Shown piece by piece: positions 9,034-20,165 of a stretch of DNA of 64,000 bases. The notes beneath the pieces were generated by a model. That model was not told the DNA's origin and ran no database searches. It worked only from the letters and a program-made list of their open reading frames with translations. Positions within the stretch are counted from its first letter, which is position 1; every line of letters begins with the position of its first letter. The stretch is from Paeniglutamicibacter gangotriensis Lz1y (GTDB lineage Bacteria > Actinomycetota > Actinomycetes > Actinomycetales > Micrococcaceae): contig NZ_AOCK01000003.1 of assembly GCF_000348945.1 (NCBI RefSeq), positions 310,001 to 374,000 on the forward strand, in the 5' to 3' direction. The position numbers and the translations under genes were made by a program.

Positions 9034-10542
9034 TCAATATGCTCCCGTGGGTTGGACCATCACTTTAAAAGTCCGCCACATAATCATCAGATCACCCGTT
9101 AGCGACCAATTCTCAACGTAGTAAAGATCTAGTCTGACGCTTTCTTCCCAATCCAGATCTGAGCGACCATTTATCTGCCATAAACCTGTCAAACCTGGTT
9201 TGATGAACAACCGTCGACCAGTATGACCTTCATAGCTGGCTACTTCAGATTGAAGTGGTGGCCGAGGTCCTACCAGAGACATATTCCCGCGTAATACGTT
9301 GTAGATTTGTGGCAATTCGTCGAGCGAGTATTTGCGCAGCCAGATTCCAACCTTGGTGACACGTGGGTCATGTTTCATTTTGAACAGCGGACCGCTACCC
9401 TCATTTTGGTTCTTAAGTTGTTCCAGTTCGTCTTCAGCGTTAACAACCATCGAACGAAATTTGTACATCCTAAAGGTGCGACCGTTTCGTCCAACACGTT
9501 CTTGACTGAAGAACGCAGGACCTTTGCTGTCCTGGCGAACCAGAATACTGATGATCAAGAAAACCGGCATCAGCACAAGCAATGCGACAGTCGACAGTAC
9601 GATATCTATCGCTCTTTTAATCACATGGTGGCCGCCGGCAAAGCTTGGCACGTCCACATGCATCAGAGGCAAACCTTCAACAGGTCGCATGCTAATTCGA
9701 GGTCCAGCAACATTGGTCAATGAAGATACGACGATGATATTCGTCTGTGTCTTCTCCAGCCGCCAACTCAGCTCTTTCAACGCGCCGGTGCCCCCGCGCA
9801 GGGAGCCAGCAATAATCACCGAATCGGCACCCGCAAATTGGACGGCCTGTTCCAGGTTATCAATTCCATGGAACGTAGGTACAGACTCTTCAATCCGGGG
9901 ATCACCTTGTGAACCGTCGAAGAGCAAGCCGCATATCTTGTAAGCAGGTCCCGCATTTTTTTGTAGCTGACGGACCACGTAGTCAACGTCTTGGCTTTGG
10001 CCAACAACGACAACTTGCGACAACGCATAGCCAGCTTCAGACTTTGCCGATAACCAGCGCCGCCATAACCAACGACCAGCCAAGAGCAGCATCATCCCCG
10101 CAGGAAAGGTCACCAATATCTGTTCCCGTACACCCTCAATATCGAGCAAAAGCGTCGCCACAGCCATCGTCCCCGCGGCAAAAGCGCTGGAATCAACCAC
10201 TCTCTTATATTCTCTAGCTCCGACGCCGATCTGCTGTGGTGAACGCGTACGCGCTAGTGACAGGTAGGAAGCCCATACAAGAATTGAGCACCCAGCCACC
10301 CAGAGATTCGTGGTGGCGGTGGCTGAAAAGATTCCTAGGACTGCTCCACTTGCCATAAGCAGGATTGCGGTATCAGAAAACACCAGAATTCGTGTGTATT
10401 TCTTTCTCCACTTACTGGCAGAAAAGCCAGTACTCGAGATCTTTCGATGATCTGTTAATGAATGATTGCGAAGATCCGCAACACTACTTCCCCAATTTCC
10501 TACAAGTCCCCGGTTCCCCAGCGACTCAAAAGCATGCGTCAC
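9034..10542 (-). CDS. WcaJ-type undecaprenyl-phosphate sugar-1-phosphate transferase
   Basis: This 502-residue polyprenyl glycosylphosphotransferase would start repeat-unit assembly by moving a sugar-1-phosphate from a nucleotide sugar to undecaprenyl phosphate. It has four N-terminal membrane helices (about 50-170), a CoA-binding-like Rossmann domain (about 180-290), a fifth hydrophobic segment (about 310-335) and the bacterial sugar transferase core (about 310-500). Core motifs are SQERVGRNGR, RMYKFRSM, LRKYSLDELPQ, GPRPP and KPGLTGLWQINGRS. The GTG start at 10542 is preceded by GGGGGA. It is the only glycosyltransferase in the island. Confidence 0.88.
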   Translation of the reverse strand: MTHAFESLGNRGLVGNWGSSVADLRNHSLTDHRKISSTGFSASKWRKKYTRILVFSDTAILLMASGAVLGIFSATATTNLWVAGCSILVWASYLSLARTRSPQQIGVGAREYKRVVDSSAFAAGTMAVATLLLDIEGVREQILVTFPAGMMLLLAGRWLWRRWLSAKSEAGYALSQVVVVGQSQDVDYVVRQLQKNAGPAYKICGLLFDGSQGDPRIEESVPTFHGIDNLEQAVQFAGADSVIIAGSLRGGTGALKELSWRLEKTQTNIIVVSSLTNVAGPRISMRPVEGLPLMHVDVPSFAGGHHVIKRAIDIVLSTVALLVLMPVFLIISILVRQDSKGPAFFSQERVGRNGRTFRMYKFRSMVVNAEDELEQLKNQNEGSGPLFKMKHDPRVTKVGIWLRKYSLDELPQIYNVLRGNMSLVGPRPPLQSEVASYEGHTGRRLFIKPGLTGLWQINGRSDLDWEESVRLDLYYVENWSLTGDLMIMWRTFKVMVQPTGAY

Positions 10543-11802
10543 GCCGTCCCCCTTGTTGGCGGTGTCGAAAACGTGAAACTAGGCATTTGTCATAGACAAT
10601 TACCTAAAATAATATTCACGAATAACTTCGGCTCCCCAATTGCCTAGAATTTCCCCAATAATTTTCCCAATTGTGTTCACCAGCGCTGAAGCTGGTCTAT
10701 AAGAAAGTCTATGAATTCGCTGAACAGTACTCACGCGTAAACGGTCACCCTAGTTTCTGGCAGCCAATCGCCAATACCCGGAACGCCTACTCGGTTTGAG
10801 AGGAATGCCTAAGTAGTCAATACTCAATCGCATCGGCGCATTGATGGAACAGCTTGAATGAGTTCGCAAGCAACCGACTACTTACGTCTGTTGGAGCCAT
10901 CAGTGTTCGGCTTGGGGACCATTCTGGGAAAACGTGAATATTCTCCGTGGGAACCATCAGTGGCATCGTTTGGACCTATCTTGTCGTAGGTAGGAATCGA
11001 CCCCGCTGCGTGAACCACCTCGATCGTGGAGATGGATCGAGTCCAGACCCGAGACAAGCCGCCGGTAATGTGAAGTTCCTGGCGTGCATCGGGGATTCCC
11101 TCCGGCTGGCGATCAACGACTGGTTGCTGGAGCACACCACCAGGAGGTTTTCGCGCGGGCTACTCTTTCTCATGTAGCGCCGCCACGGCCCGGCCTCGCC
11201 GGCGCTCTACGCGCAGTATCAGCAGAAGGACTGACGCAATTGTCTCGGACGGGGAACAACGCGGGGCCGACGCAATCATGGTCCGTCGCATCCACACCAT
11301 CATCTGGATCACGACCGGACGCCTCGACCCGCGCGAGATGTTCGTTGCCGTCTAGGAATACTTAGGTCCCTTGGAAGCCGGTGGATCCCACTCCAGGTGG
11401 TACTGGCTTCCCAAGGGCAATATCGATGGCTCCCGACGGCCATAAGGGGTGGTTCCCAGACCGTCTAATACTCAAGCAACCGATCCGGCCGAAACAGGTA
11501 GCAGGCATCGTCTTACATATTTGGCCTACTTCAAGTCTTTCTATCTACGCTTGCTGCGTTCAGTAACGAATATTGGCTCACTATCGTAGGTCAGAAGCGT
11601 TCAACACAATGGGTTCTCTCCGAGAGGTTGGCATGCGACCGCCAGCTCGGCGGGAACGATCGATTAATCGATTTTCCTTATAACATGAGCACGTGTCTGT
11701 AAGCGGTGCTTGTTTGTTCAGATCTTGCTCCTTCCACGCCATATGCAGCTGACGCGCAGAATGCTCAAGGCCGCACTATCTCACCGCAGAAAACTTGTGT
11801 GG
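10543..11802. other. Intergenic stretch, probably insertion-sequence remains
   Basis: No supportable gene lies in these 1.26 kb. Around 10890-10985 a motif recurs with variations (GGAGCCATCAGTG, GGGACCATTCTGG, GGGAACCATCAGTGG, TTGGACCTATC). This resembles the repeated termini of IS21-type elements, but the assignment is tentative. Short frames near 11080-11350 have no recognisable product. The AT-rich part next to 10542 probably holds the wcaJ promoter. Confidence 0.4.
11659..11672. repeat. Perfect 14-bp palindrome ATCGATTAATCGAT
   Basis: The palindrome lies 130 bases beyond the stop of the downstream LAL regulator gene. It could be a protein-binding site. No gene start is close on either strand. 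Confidence 0.4.
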
Positions 11803-14349
11803 TTATTCTTCGCCAAAGTTCAGTTCCGTTCTCTGCGAGATCCCTAGTTTGGCAAAAATGCGATAGAGATGACCTTCAACAGTCCGCTGAGAAACCGTCA
11901 ACGTACGAGCGATTTCGCGGTTGCTTAATCCCTGACGCACCAACTCTACGATCTCGTTTTCTCGTGCCGTAAGCTCGCTTTCGCCCAATGATTGAGCAAC
12001 GATCCCCCACGGTTCTTGTCGCATTTGATACAACCATTCGTGGATCTTCCGGATAGCGAATCCCCGATTCCTCTGGCTGTTGTTCGACGTCCAGTAATCC
12101 ACAATTCGCGTCATCATCTCCAACGCAAGCACAGGATCTCCTGCTTGATAAACCGTGAATGCGTAGTCCTCCATTTGCTCGACGCTTCCGCTCTCGACAG
12201 CACGGATTGCCAGTATCTGTCGTTGGAGTACCGTACATTCTTCTGGTGCTACAAGATCCGCAAAAAAACTGGAACTTCTACGGCTCAACGCTTCGGCCCG
12301 CGTATGGGTCCATACATGGAAGTTCAGTGCCCCCTCAACTATCAATCCATAGGCCGCGGTGTGGTTGAGAAGTTGGACAACTGCTGCGTCGGAATGCCTA
12401 GGTTCCAGCAGTTCTCTGAGCAAATTGGCTTCCACTTGGTCTTCATTCCACCAAGCATCGCTGGCGGGCCCTCGAGGCAATCCCTCATCGTTGAAAGACC
12501 GTATTTCGCGATGTACACGCGTGTCGTCTTCAATATCTTCTAAACCACGATCTCGCGTACCTGTGAGAAGGCCCAGAGCTATACAAAGCGCTCCCAGTCC
12601 TTCGGGGTCAATGAGCGACAGCTCTGGCCTTGCATCCGTGAGGTACTCATGGGCCGATTTCATTTGTCCTTGACGTACACGCACCAAAGCACGCAACACC
12701 TGTAATGTCCCATGGCAAACGAATATCTCGTAGCTACCGGACAGCTCGAAGTCACCAATGAGCTCAAAAGCACTGTCATAGCGTGTGGAGGCAACCAGAG
12801 AGCGGACTGCCACAACGAGCAAGGACAACCGGTATCCGCAAGCGGGAGCCACAAAAGTACATTCCGCCGTAGCAGGTTCGACAAACCTCAGCGCTTCGCT
12901 AACTTTCCCACTTTGATAAAGAGCCCTCGCCTGTCGGATACGCGTAATGACCTGGCAATCGTCAAATTTCTGCACATTGTCATTCACACTTGATTTTCCC
13001 TGTTGTCGGTACGATACAGACTGAAAGTCGTCGTGAATATCGGGAATTGGGCTTTGCGGTGAGGGTTGTTGCCAGGTCAAAACGCATCGGAGGTTTTCGA
13101 TCAGTGACGTATGGTCGGCATATTGATTCGTTGGAATCGTAGCCAGCAAGGTCCCTGCAGTATGAAGTTGTCCCAAGCCAATAAGTGCTTGTATCCGAAG
13201 GGGCAGCACAGCGGTGCCCTGTTCGGTGTCGGTCCGCGATAGCAGCCCCAAGACGAGGGCATGATCGTGATTCTGCAGAGCCCTGCTAGCGGCCTGGCAT
13301 AGATCATCAACAGAAAGTGTCCCTCCACACTCCAATGTCCACTGGGCGATCTCAGGTCCAACGCCAACTGCGTTGCCTAACACCGAACTGAATTTTTTAT
13401 ACAAAGAAGTGCGTCGTCCTGAGGGGATGCTTTTCCTTAAACCATCAGCAAAAAAATCGCTCGAAATAGAGACGATATCGAGCTGTACCCGCACCAATGC
13501 CGTTGGATACCGGTGCAAGACTTTCAACAAGCCAAGTGCCTCTAACTGTGGATGCGTCAGAGGGCCCGCCAAGCTAAGCATTTGTAGTAACTCGAGTACT
13601 TGCGGGCTGTAACGGTGCCCCAGCTCACGGATGTGTTCTACAGCGTGTTCGTCGAGCTCCAGATAGGAAGTTCTCATGACGCAAGTACGCTCTACGTCCA
13701 CGAGGAGATCCCGGCGGACCGCTAACTCCACAAATTCCTGCACCAAGCTCTGAATACCTGCTGTCGCCTGGTGGATCAGTGATGCGGCACCAGACGATAC
13801 CCGGCTGCCAACCATTGAACCGCAATACTCAGCAATTTCTTCCGCTGTCCACGGATCAAGGACGATGCGAGTTAATTGAGCCACTGACATCAGCGCTTCT
13901 AATGAACTGGGGTCCTGATGCTCTTCATTGCTCAGCACCAATAGTTTGATTCGGCCCGAACGTACCATTTGTCCCAAAACAAACGCACTGGCCGAATCGA
14001 TGCTTTGGGCTTCCTCAACAATAATCAGCACTTGAGACTGAGTCTCAGCGTGAGTCAGTTCATGGGCAACGACACTCAGTGCGACACGAATCGCCACCAC
14101 ATCATTGATCTCTTCAGCAGTTTCAGCGAGCAATGGAGCCAGGGCCCCATACTGCGATCCAGTGAGCGCAGAGCTACAAATTAGGCGTATGACTGGCATC
14201 TCAACGTCACCGGAGTCCAACAGTCTTCGCACCATCATGGATTTTCCGGTACCAAATTCTCCGCTAAGTAGTGCCCCGGTCTTTCTATCCGATCTCAAAA
14301 CTCCAAGCATGATGGAGTATTCCCGTCGGTTCCAAATCGCTTTCCCCAT
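11803..14349 (-). CDS. LAL-type ATPase/LuxR transcriptional regulator, downstream copy
   Basis: The 848-residue protein has an N-terminal AAA/STAND ATPase domain (Walker A GEFGTGKS at about 30-37; Walker B-like IIVEEAQ near 113), a long helical TPR-like middle, and a C-terminal LuxR/GerE helix-turn-helix in the last 65 residues (TARENEIVELVRQGLSNREI, VSQRTVEGHLY). The ATG at 14349 comes one base after the TAG of the upstream paralogue, so translation is probably coupled; a TTG at 14361 would overlap it instead. LAL proteins act as signal-responsive activators. Adjacency makes exopolysaccharide genes a plausible target. Confidence 0.82.
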   Translation of the reverse strand: MGKAIWNRREYSIMLGVLRSDRKTGALLSGEFGTGKSMMVRRLLDSGDVEMPVIRLICSSALTGSQYGALAPLLAETAEEINDVVAIRVALSVVAHELTHAETQSQVLIIVEEAQSIDSASAFVLGQMVRSGRIKLLVLSNEEHQDPSSLEALMSVAQLTRIVLDPWTAEEIAEYCGSMVGSRVSSGAASLIHQATAGIQSLVQEFVELAVRRDLLVDVERTCVMRTSYLELDEHAVEHIRELGHRYSPQVLELLQMLSLAGPLTHPQLEALGLLKVLHRYPTALVRVQLDIVSISSDFFADGLRKSIPSGRRTSLYKKFSSVLGNAVGVGPEIAQWTLECGGTLSVDDLCQAASRALQNHDHALVLGLLSRTDTEQGTAVLPLRIQALIGLGQLHTAGTLLATIPTNQYADHTSLIENLRCVLTWQQPSPQSPIPDIHDDFQSVSYRQQGKSSVNDNVQKFDDCQVITRIRQARALYQSGKVSEALRFVEPATAECTFVAPACGYRLSLLVVAVRSLVASTRYDSAFELIGDFELSGSYEIFVCHGTLQVLRALVRVRQGQMKSAHEYLTDARPELSLIDPEGLGALCIALGLLTGTRDRGLEDIEDDTRVHREIRSFNDEGLPRGPASDAWWNEDQVEANLLRELLEPRHSDAAVVQLLNHTAAYGLIVEGALNFHVWTHTRAEALSRRSSSFFADLVAPEECTVLQRQILAIRAVESGSVEQMEDYAFTVYQAGDPVLALEMMTRIVDYWTSNNSQRNRGFAIRKIHEWLYQMRQEPWGIVAQSLGESELTARENEIVELVRQGLSNREIARTLTVSQRTVEGHLYRIFAKLGISQRTELNFGEE

Positions 14350-14350
14350 G

Positions 14351-16897
14351 CTAGCGGGCAATATCGAAGTCGTTTTGGAATTCAGTCAACGAGCTGAGCT
14401 CCGCACGCTTTTTAATCCCGAGTTTTGAATAGACCTGATAAAGATGGCCTTCCACGGTGCGTACCGATACACTCGCTTGTCCCGCAATTTCTTGGTTGGA
14501 CAGCCCACTCGCCGCCGCCGAGGCAACGAACCGCTCACGTTCAGTCAGTTCCGTCATCCGTCCAAGATCGGCGTATATGTCGTGTCGAATTCGGCTTGAC
14601 TGCTGTGAATTCATGAAGTTGTTCGCTTTGCGGGAAGCCTGTCGACGTTGTGCGGCATTCATATAGCGAAAAATTTCAGCGCCATCGTCAGTCGCAAAGG
14701 AAACGAACCCCAAAGCTGCCAAGTCTCCCGCTGCTGTAGCCAGGGTCTGAGAATCAAGCGACTGAGCACCATCGCTGAGTAACCTGAAGGCATTGGCGAG
14801 TGCGTGGTCTCGGCCTTCCTGCAATGCGCGTAGCCGTGACGCCACGTGAAAGTTCCCGCTGCGAATGAGCAGTGCCCATAAATGCGAGGCAACCAGATTC
14901 TCCCCTTTCGCTTCGGCCCTTCTTGCCACGCTTTCAACGGTTTCTACACTGTTCCACGTTTGCTGGGAGGAAAATTCTACGGCGGCGTGTATTGACACCC
15001 AAAGGCTCTGAATGTCAGTTAACGGCACCAGATCATGTTTTTGGCCGAAACGATGACGATTGATGCCACGGGTGACTGGATCATGAAGTTGTTCGTTACC
15101 TACCGCTGCATACTGGGCAATCGCGTCAATAAGTCTCTGTTCCATCAATGTTCCGCTCAGACGGAGCTGCTGTTGGAGTGGGACCACGATTTTTCGGGCT
15201 TCCGCGGCATTCCCTGCCGTGGCGAGCATTGCCGCCTGTACTGATTCCGTGTAGGCGATGAGTGCAAGGTTCGGTATTGCGCCTGCGAGGATCAGCTTGA
15301 TGAGGCTGCGACTGTGTTCCCAGTCCCCGAGCCCAAGACACGTATTAAGCAGGGACTGTACCGTGGAATGCATGCACACAGACAACCTGTATTCCGTAGA
15401 ATCTGCTCTGCTTACACTCAAGTCCTCCAGCAACGCTTCTACCAGCTCAACTGCAACAACATGGTCGTTAGTCCGCGAATGATATTCCGCGACCATGGCC
15501 AACGCCTGATGCTTCTGGCATAGCTCGAGCCTTGCCCACTCCCCCGTAGGATCCTCGGGATCCAACGACGTAATAAGGGTTGCAACCTCGTCTAAGCGAC
15601 TGTCCGTAAGAAATAGCCGCATGAGTACTAGGAGTGAATCGGCCCGATCTATCTGAACTTCATCCATCCGAGATTCTTCAGTTCCGGGGAGTTTCGAGCG
15701 GAACTTATTGATCGTTTCTATGGCCGTGTCAATTGATCCAGCCTGGCTAAGCCGCAGAGCATGGATTTTTGCGGAATGCCACCGCTCCCCTGTTCCAACG
15801 GGACACGCCTCACCACTATCAAACCAACTATCCATGTGTACATGTTGTTCTAAAGTGCTATTTTGTACCGCGGATGTGTCATCGGTATGCGGCTGTGGAT
15901 AAAGCCGATATTGCTCACCGACGAGAATTTGTGCGAGCGCAGGATTTGCTAGCTTCCACGCTCCGCCTGTTTCAAAGAGCAAACCGCGGCCTGCGAGGAA
16001 GTCGCTGTCGGAATCATGCTTTGGTTTTTCCTGGTTTTCAAGCAAATCGCCGGTCAGCGCCACGCGATCTAAGGTTCCCCGTTGGCTGACGCTCAATCGC
16101 CCGAGCCACTCGGCGATGTGCTGCTCCATGTGGAATCCATATGGAATGGAAGCATTCTGAAGAGCTGTCACATCACCCAAAATTTCGAACATCCCGGCTT
16201 GTTCGCAGTCCAAAACTACGGCGCGCAACGTTTCTGGGCTTCCTGCTGTGTGCACCCAGAGCCGGGCTGCAGTCAAGGAGGACACGTCCAAACCGAGCAT
16301 CTCTGAAATCTGGGTTCGTGCTTCTGCGAGTGTCAGTGCATTGAGCCGGAGAACTTCCATGGACCCGCTCCGAACCAACGCCGAGAGATCCTCGGACAGT
16401 TCATCTACCGCGTCATCGAGGACGACTAACTTGATGATGTTGTTACTTACCAGCTGACAGAACACGGCAATGGTTAATCCGTCGATCAATTCCACCTGCT
16501 CCAAAATAACCACAGGCGGTGAATTCGAAGTTTGGAAGTGTTGCCTCAGGCAGCTGTAGACAGAAAGTGGAGAATCGAGTCTGTCGTTGTCCAGATCAGT
16601 CAGCAGAAAATGGATGGCACCATAGGGGATATCGTTTCCATATAGGCTTCCAGATATCCAGACTGCTTCTAGCCCACGACTTTTCTGTTGGAACGCAGCA
16701 CGGACGAGTTCACGCTTGCCTGTGCCGTACGGGCCTTTGACTACGTAACCATTCGGAGATGAATGCTCCACGAGCTCTTTCAGCCGAACCCGAACTTCTT
16801 GTCGTGCCAAACTTGGTTCGTTTCTGGCTTGCAAGCAATGCAAAGGCAGACCGTCCCAATGGCTCAACCATAGTATTGATGAAGATTTGACGCCCAT
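14351..16897 (-). CDS. LAL-type ATPase/LuxR transcriptional regulator, upstream copy
   Basis: This 848-residue paralogue of the next gene shares its layout: ATPase domain (about 20-250), TPR-like helices and a C-terminal LuxR HTH (ERERFVASAAASGLSNQEIA, VSVRTVEGHLYQVYSKLG). Its P-loop reads GPYGTGKRE (about 55-63), with Arg where Ser/Thr normally follows the Lys, and the Walker B strand reads VVILEQVE. Nucleotide hydrolysis may therefore be weak. The ATG at 16897 lies about 8 nt after a GGGGGGATAGGG tract. The two equal-sized genes probably arose by tandem duplication and may form a heteromer (inference). Confidence 0.82.
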   Translation of the reverse strand: MGVKSSSILWLSHWDGLPLHCLQARNEPSLARQEVRVRLKELVEHSSPNGYVVKGPYGTGKRELVRAAFQQKSRGLEAVWISGSLYGNDIPYGAIHFLLTDLDNDRLDSPLSVYSCLRQHFQTSNSPPVVILEQVELIDGLTIAVFCQLVSNNIIKLVVLDDAVDELSEDLSALVRSGSMEVLRLNALTLAEARTQISEMLGLDVSSLTAARLWVHTAGSPETLRAVVLDCEQAGMFEILGDVTALQNASIPYGFHMEQHIAEWLGRLSVSQRGTLDRVALTGDLLENQEKPKHDSDSDFLAGRGLLFETGGAWKLANPALAQILVGEQYRLYPQPHTDDTSAVQNSTLEQHVHMDSWFDSGEACPVGTGERWHSAKIHALRLSQAGSIDTAIETINKFRSKLPGTEESRMDEVQIDRADSLLVLMRLFLTDSRLDEVATLITSLDPEDPTGEWARLELCQKHQALAMVAEYHSRTNDHVVAVELVEALLEDLSVSRADSTEYRLSVCMHSTVQSLLNTCLGLGDWEHSRSLIKLILAGAIPNLALIAYTESVQAAMLATAGNAAEARKIVVPLQQQLRLSGTLMEQRLIDAIAQYAAVGNEQLHDPVTRGINRHRFGQKHDLVPLTDIQSLWVSIHAAVEFSSQQTWNSVETVESVARRAEAKGENLVASHLWALLIRSGNFHVASRLRALQEGRDHALANAFRLLSDGAQSLDSQTLATAAGDLAALGFVSFATDDGAEIFRYMNAAQRRQASRKANNFMNSQQSSRIRHDIYADLGRMTELTERERFVASAAASGLSNQEIAGQASVSVRTVEGHLYQVYSKLGIKKRAELSSLTEFQNDFDIAR

Positions 16898-17397
16898 TTA
16901 CCCTATCCCCCCAAAGATTTGGATAATATCGGGCCATCCCCAATGAGGCCCGGTAGGTATTAGAGCACACACTACCCGTATATTTCCCTGAAAACGAGAG
17001 CGGTGAGCCATCCGGCGGCGGCCACGCTCACCTGCAGTGCGAGCGAAATGGGGGCAGGCTTTAGGAACCGCTAACGATGATCGTTGCCGTCACTTTTCGA
17101 AGCATTGTGTTCTCGGAGCGACGATGCGTTCGGAGATCCAGTGGTGCTTGTTCGGTACACCCTGGCACTGAGAGCCAGGTTTATTCGAACTCACTACCAC
17201 CATCCATCGAAAAGAGTAGCGAGGCCTGGTACCTACCCTGAGTCAGAAGAACTCGGCTTATAACGGCTCAAATTCATCACGCGACAGGTTTTCCGGCTCC
17301 AGGCACCGCCTCGGACTCAGAGCAGATGGCAGTCCGAAGTGACCACCACAACGGACTCACTGCTACCGTCCAACCAGAGGTCCTCGTGGCCGGTCAC
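16898..17397. other. 500-base junction between the accessory island and the conserved region
   Basis: No gene, RNA or clear terminator is visible. The part next to 16897 is AT-rich (GGATAATATC) and probably holds the LAL operon promoter. Base composition rises to that of the conserved genes near 17300. Confidence 0.4.
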
Positions 17398-19206
<1,809 letters not shown>

Positions 19207-19223
19207 GGTTTGGTGCTCCTTGT

Positions 19224-20165
19224 TTAGAGGGAATCGGTGAATGCGGGCAGGATCACGGTGCCGGGGACCGGACCGTGGACCTGGAGTGTTGCCACACCCG
19301 CCTCGTCGGAAAGTTGGGTGATGATCTGCGCGCCGTGCTCCTGGTTGCGGGCCAGCAGCGCGAGGGTGGGGCCGGAGCCGGAGACCAGCGCGTGCAGAGC
19401 GCCGGCGGCCTCGCCGAGGTCGCGTACCACGCCGAGTTCCGGAGCCAAGGCCAGGGCGGCGCGGGTCATGTCGTTGGCCAGCAGCGGTGCCAGTTTGTCC
19501 AGGTCCCCTTCGAGCAGGGCCCCGATCATCGCGGGGTCCACCTCGGTGGGGGTGGTGACGGACTCGTTGGCGCGCAGCCGATCGAGCATGCCGTAGACCC
19601 GCGGGGTGGACAGTCCGTAGGAGGCCGGGACCAGCACCCAGTCGGTGCGGGTGCGCAGCAGCAACGGAGCCAGGTCGTCCCCGACGCCCAGGCCCACGGC
19701 GGCGCCCCCGTACAAGGCGAAGGGCACATCGGCTCCCAGGCGGGCGCCCAGCCGGGCGAGTTCCTCGCGGTTCAGCCCGGTGCCCCACAGCGCGTTGCAG
19801 GCCACGAGCGTGGCTGCGGCGTCGGCGGATCCGCCGCCCATGCCACCGGCGATCGGCACTCGCTTGGTGATGCACAGATCCACCCCGGCATAGTGTCCGG
19901 TGTGTTCACGCAGCATCGTGGCGGCCTTGACCACCAGGTTCTCTGGCCCCAGCGGGAAGGAATCCCGGTCGGCCACGGCAGTGGAATTCTGGTGCAGGGA
20001 AACATGGATTTCTTCGTCGTCCCGTCCGGTGGCCGAGACATCCTCGTAGAGCGAAACGGCCAAGTAGAGGCTTGCCACCGAGTGGTAGCCGTCTTCTCGC
20101 GGCGGTCCGACCCTGAAGTAGGCGTTGATTTTTCCCGGAGCCCGGGCGGTGACGGTCTGGATCAT
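19224..20165 (-). CDS. ispE: 4-diphosphocytidyl-2-C-methyl-D-erythritol kinase
   Basis: This 313-residue GHMP kinase catalyses the ATP-dependent phosphorylation step of the MEP isoprenoid pathway. The N-terminus has the substrate motif RAPGKIN, the ATP-binding loop reads [15 protein letters not shown], and the C-terminal GHMP motif is SGSGPT. Its ATG overlaps the stop of ksgA (ATGA at 20165-20162), so the two are translationally coupled. The ksgA-ispE pairing is usual in Actinobacteria. The isoprenoids it supplies also feed the prenyltransferase at 60998-61759. Confidence 0.95.
   Translation of the reverse strand: MIQTVTARAPGKINAYFRVGPPREDGYHSVASLYLAVSLYEDVSATGRDDEEIHVSLHQNSTAVADRDSFPLGPENLVVKAATMLREHTGHYAGVDLCITKRVPIAGGMGGGSADAAATLVACNALWGTGLNREELARLGARLGADVPFALYGGAAVGLGVGDDLAPLLLRTRTDWVLVPASYGLSTPRVYGMLDRLRANESVTTPTEVDPAMIGALLEGDLDKLAPLLANDMTRAALALAPELGVVRDLGEAAGALHALVSGSGPTLALLARNQEHGAQIITQLSDEAGVATLQVHGPVPGTVILPAFTDSL

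Noticed and set aside
17100-17330. tRNA-like segment near TTATTCGAACTCA at 17170-17190
   Set aside because: The T-loop-like string is not flanked by a foldable acceptor stem or anticodon arm on either strand.
19207-19875. N-terminal extension of the ABC-F frame to 19875
   Set aside because: The extension overlaps ispE antisense-free frame space and reads as Arg/Gly-rich nonsense; GTG at 19206 with GGAG marks the true start.
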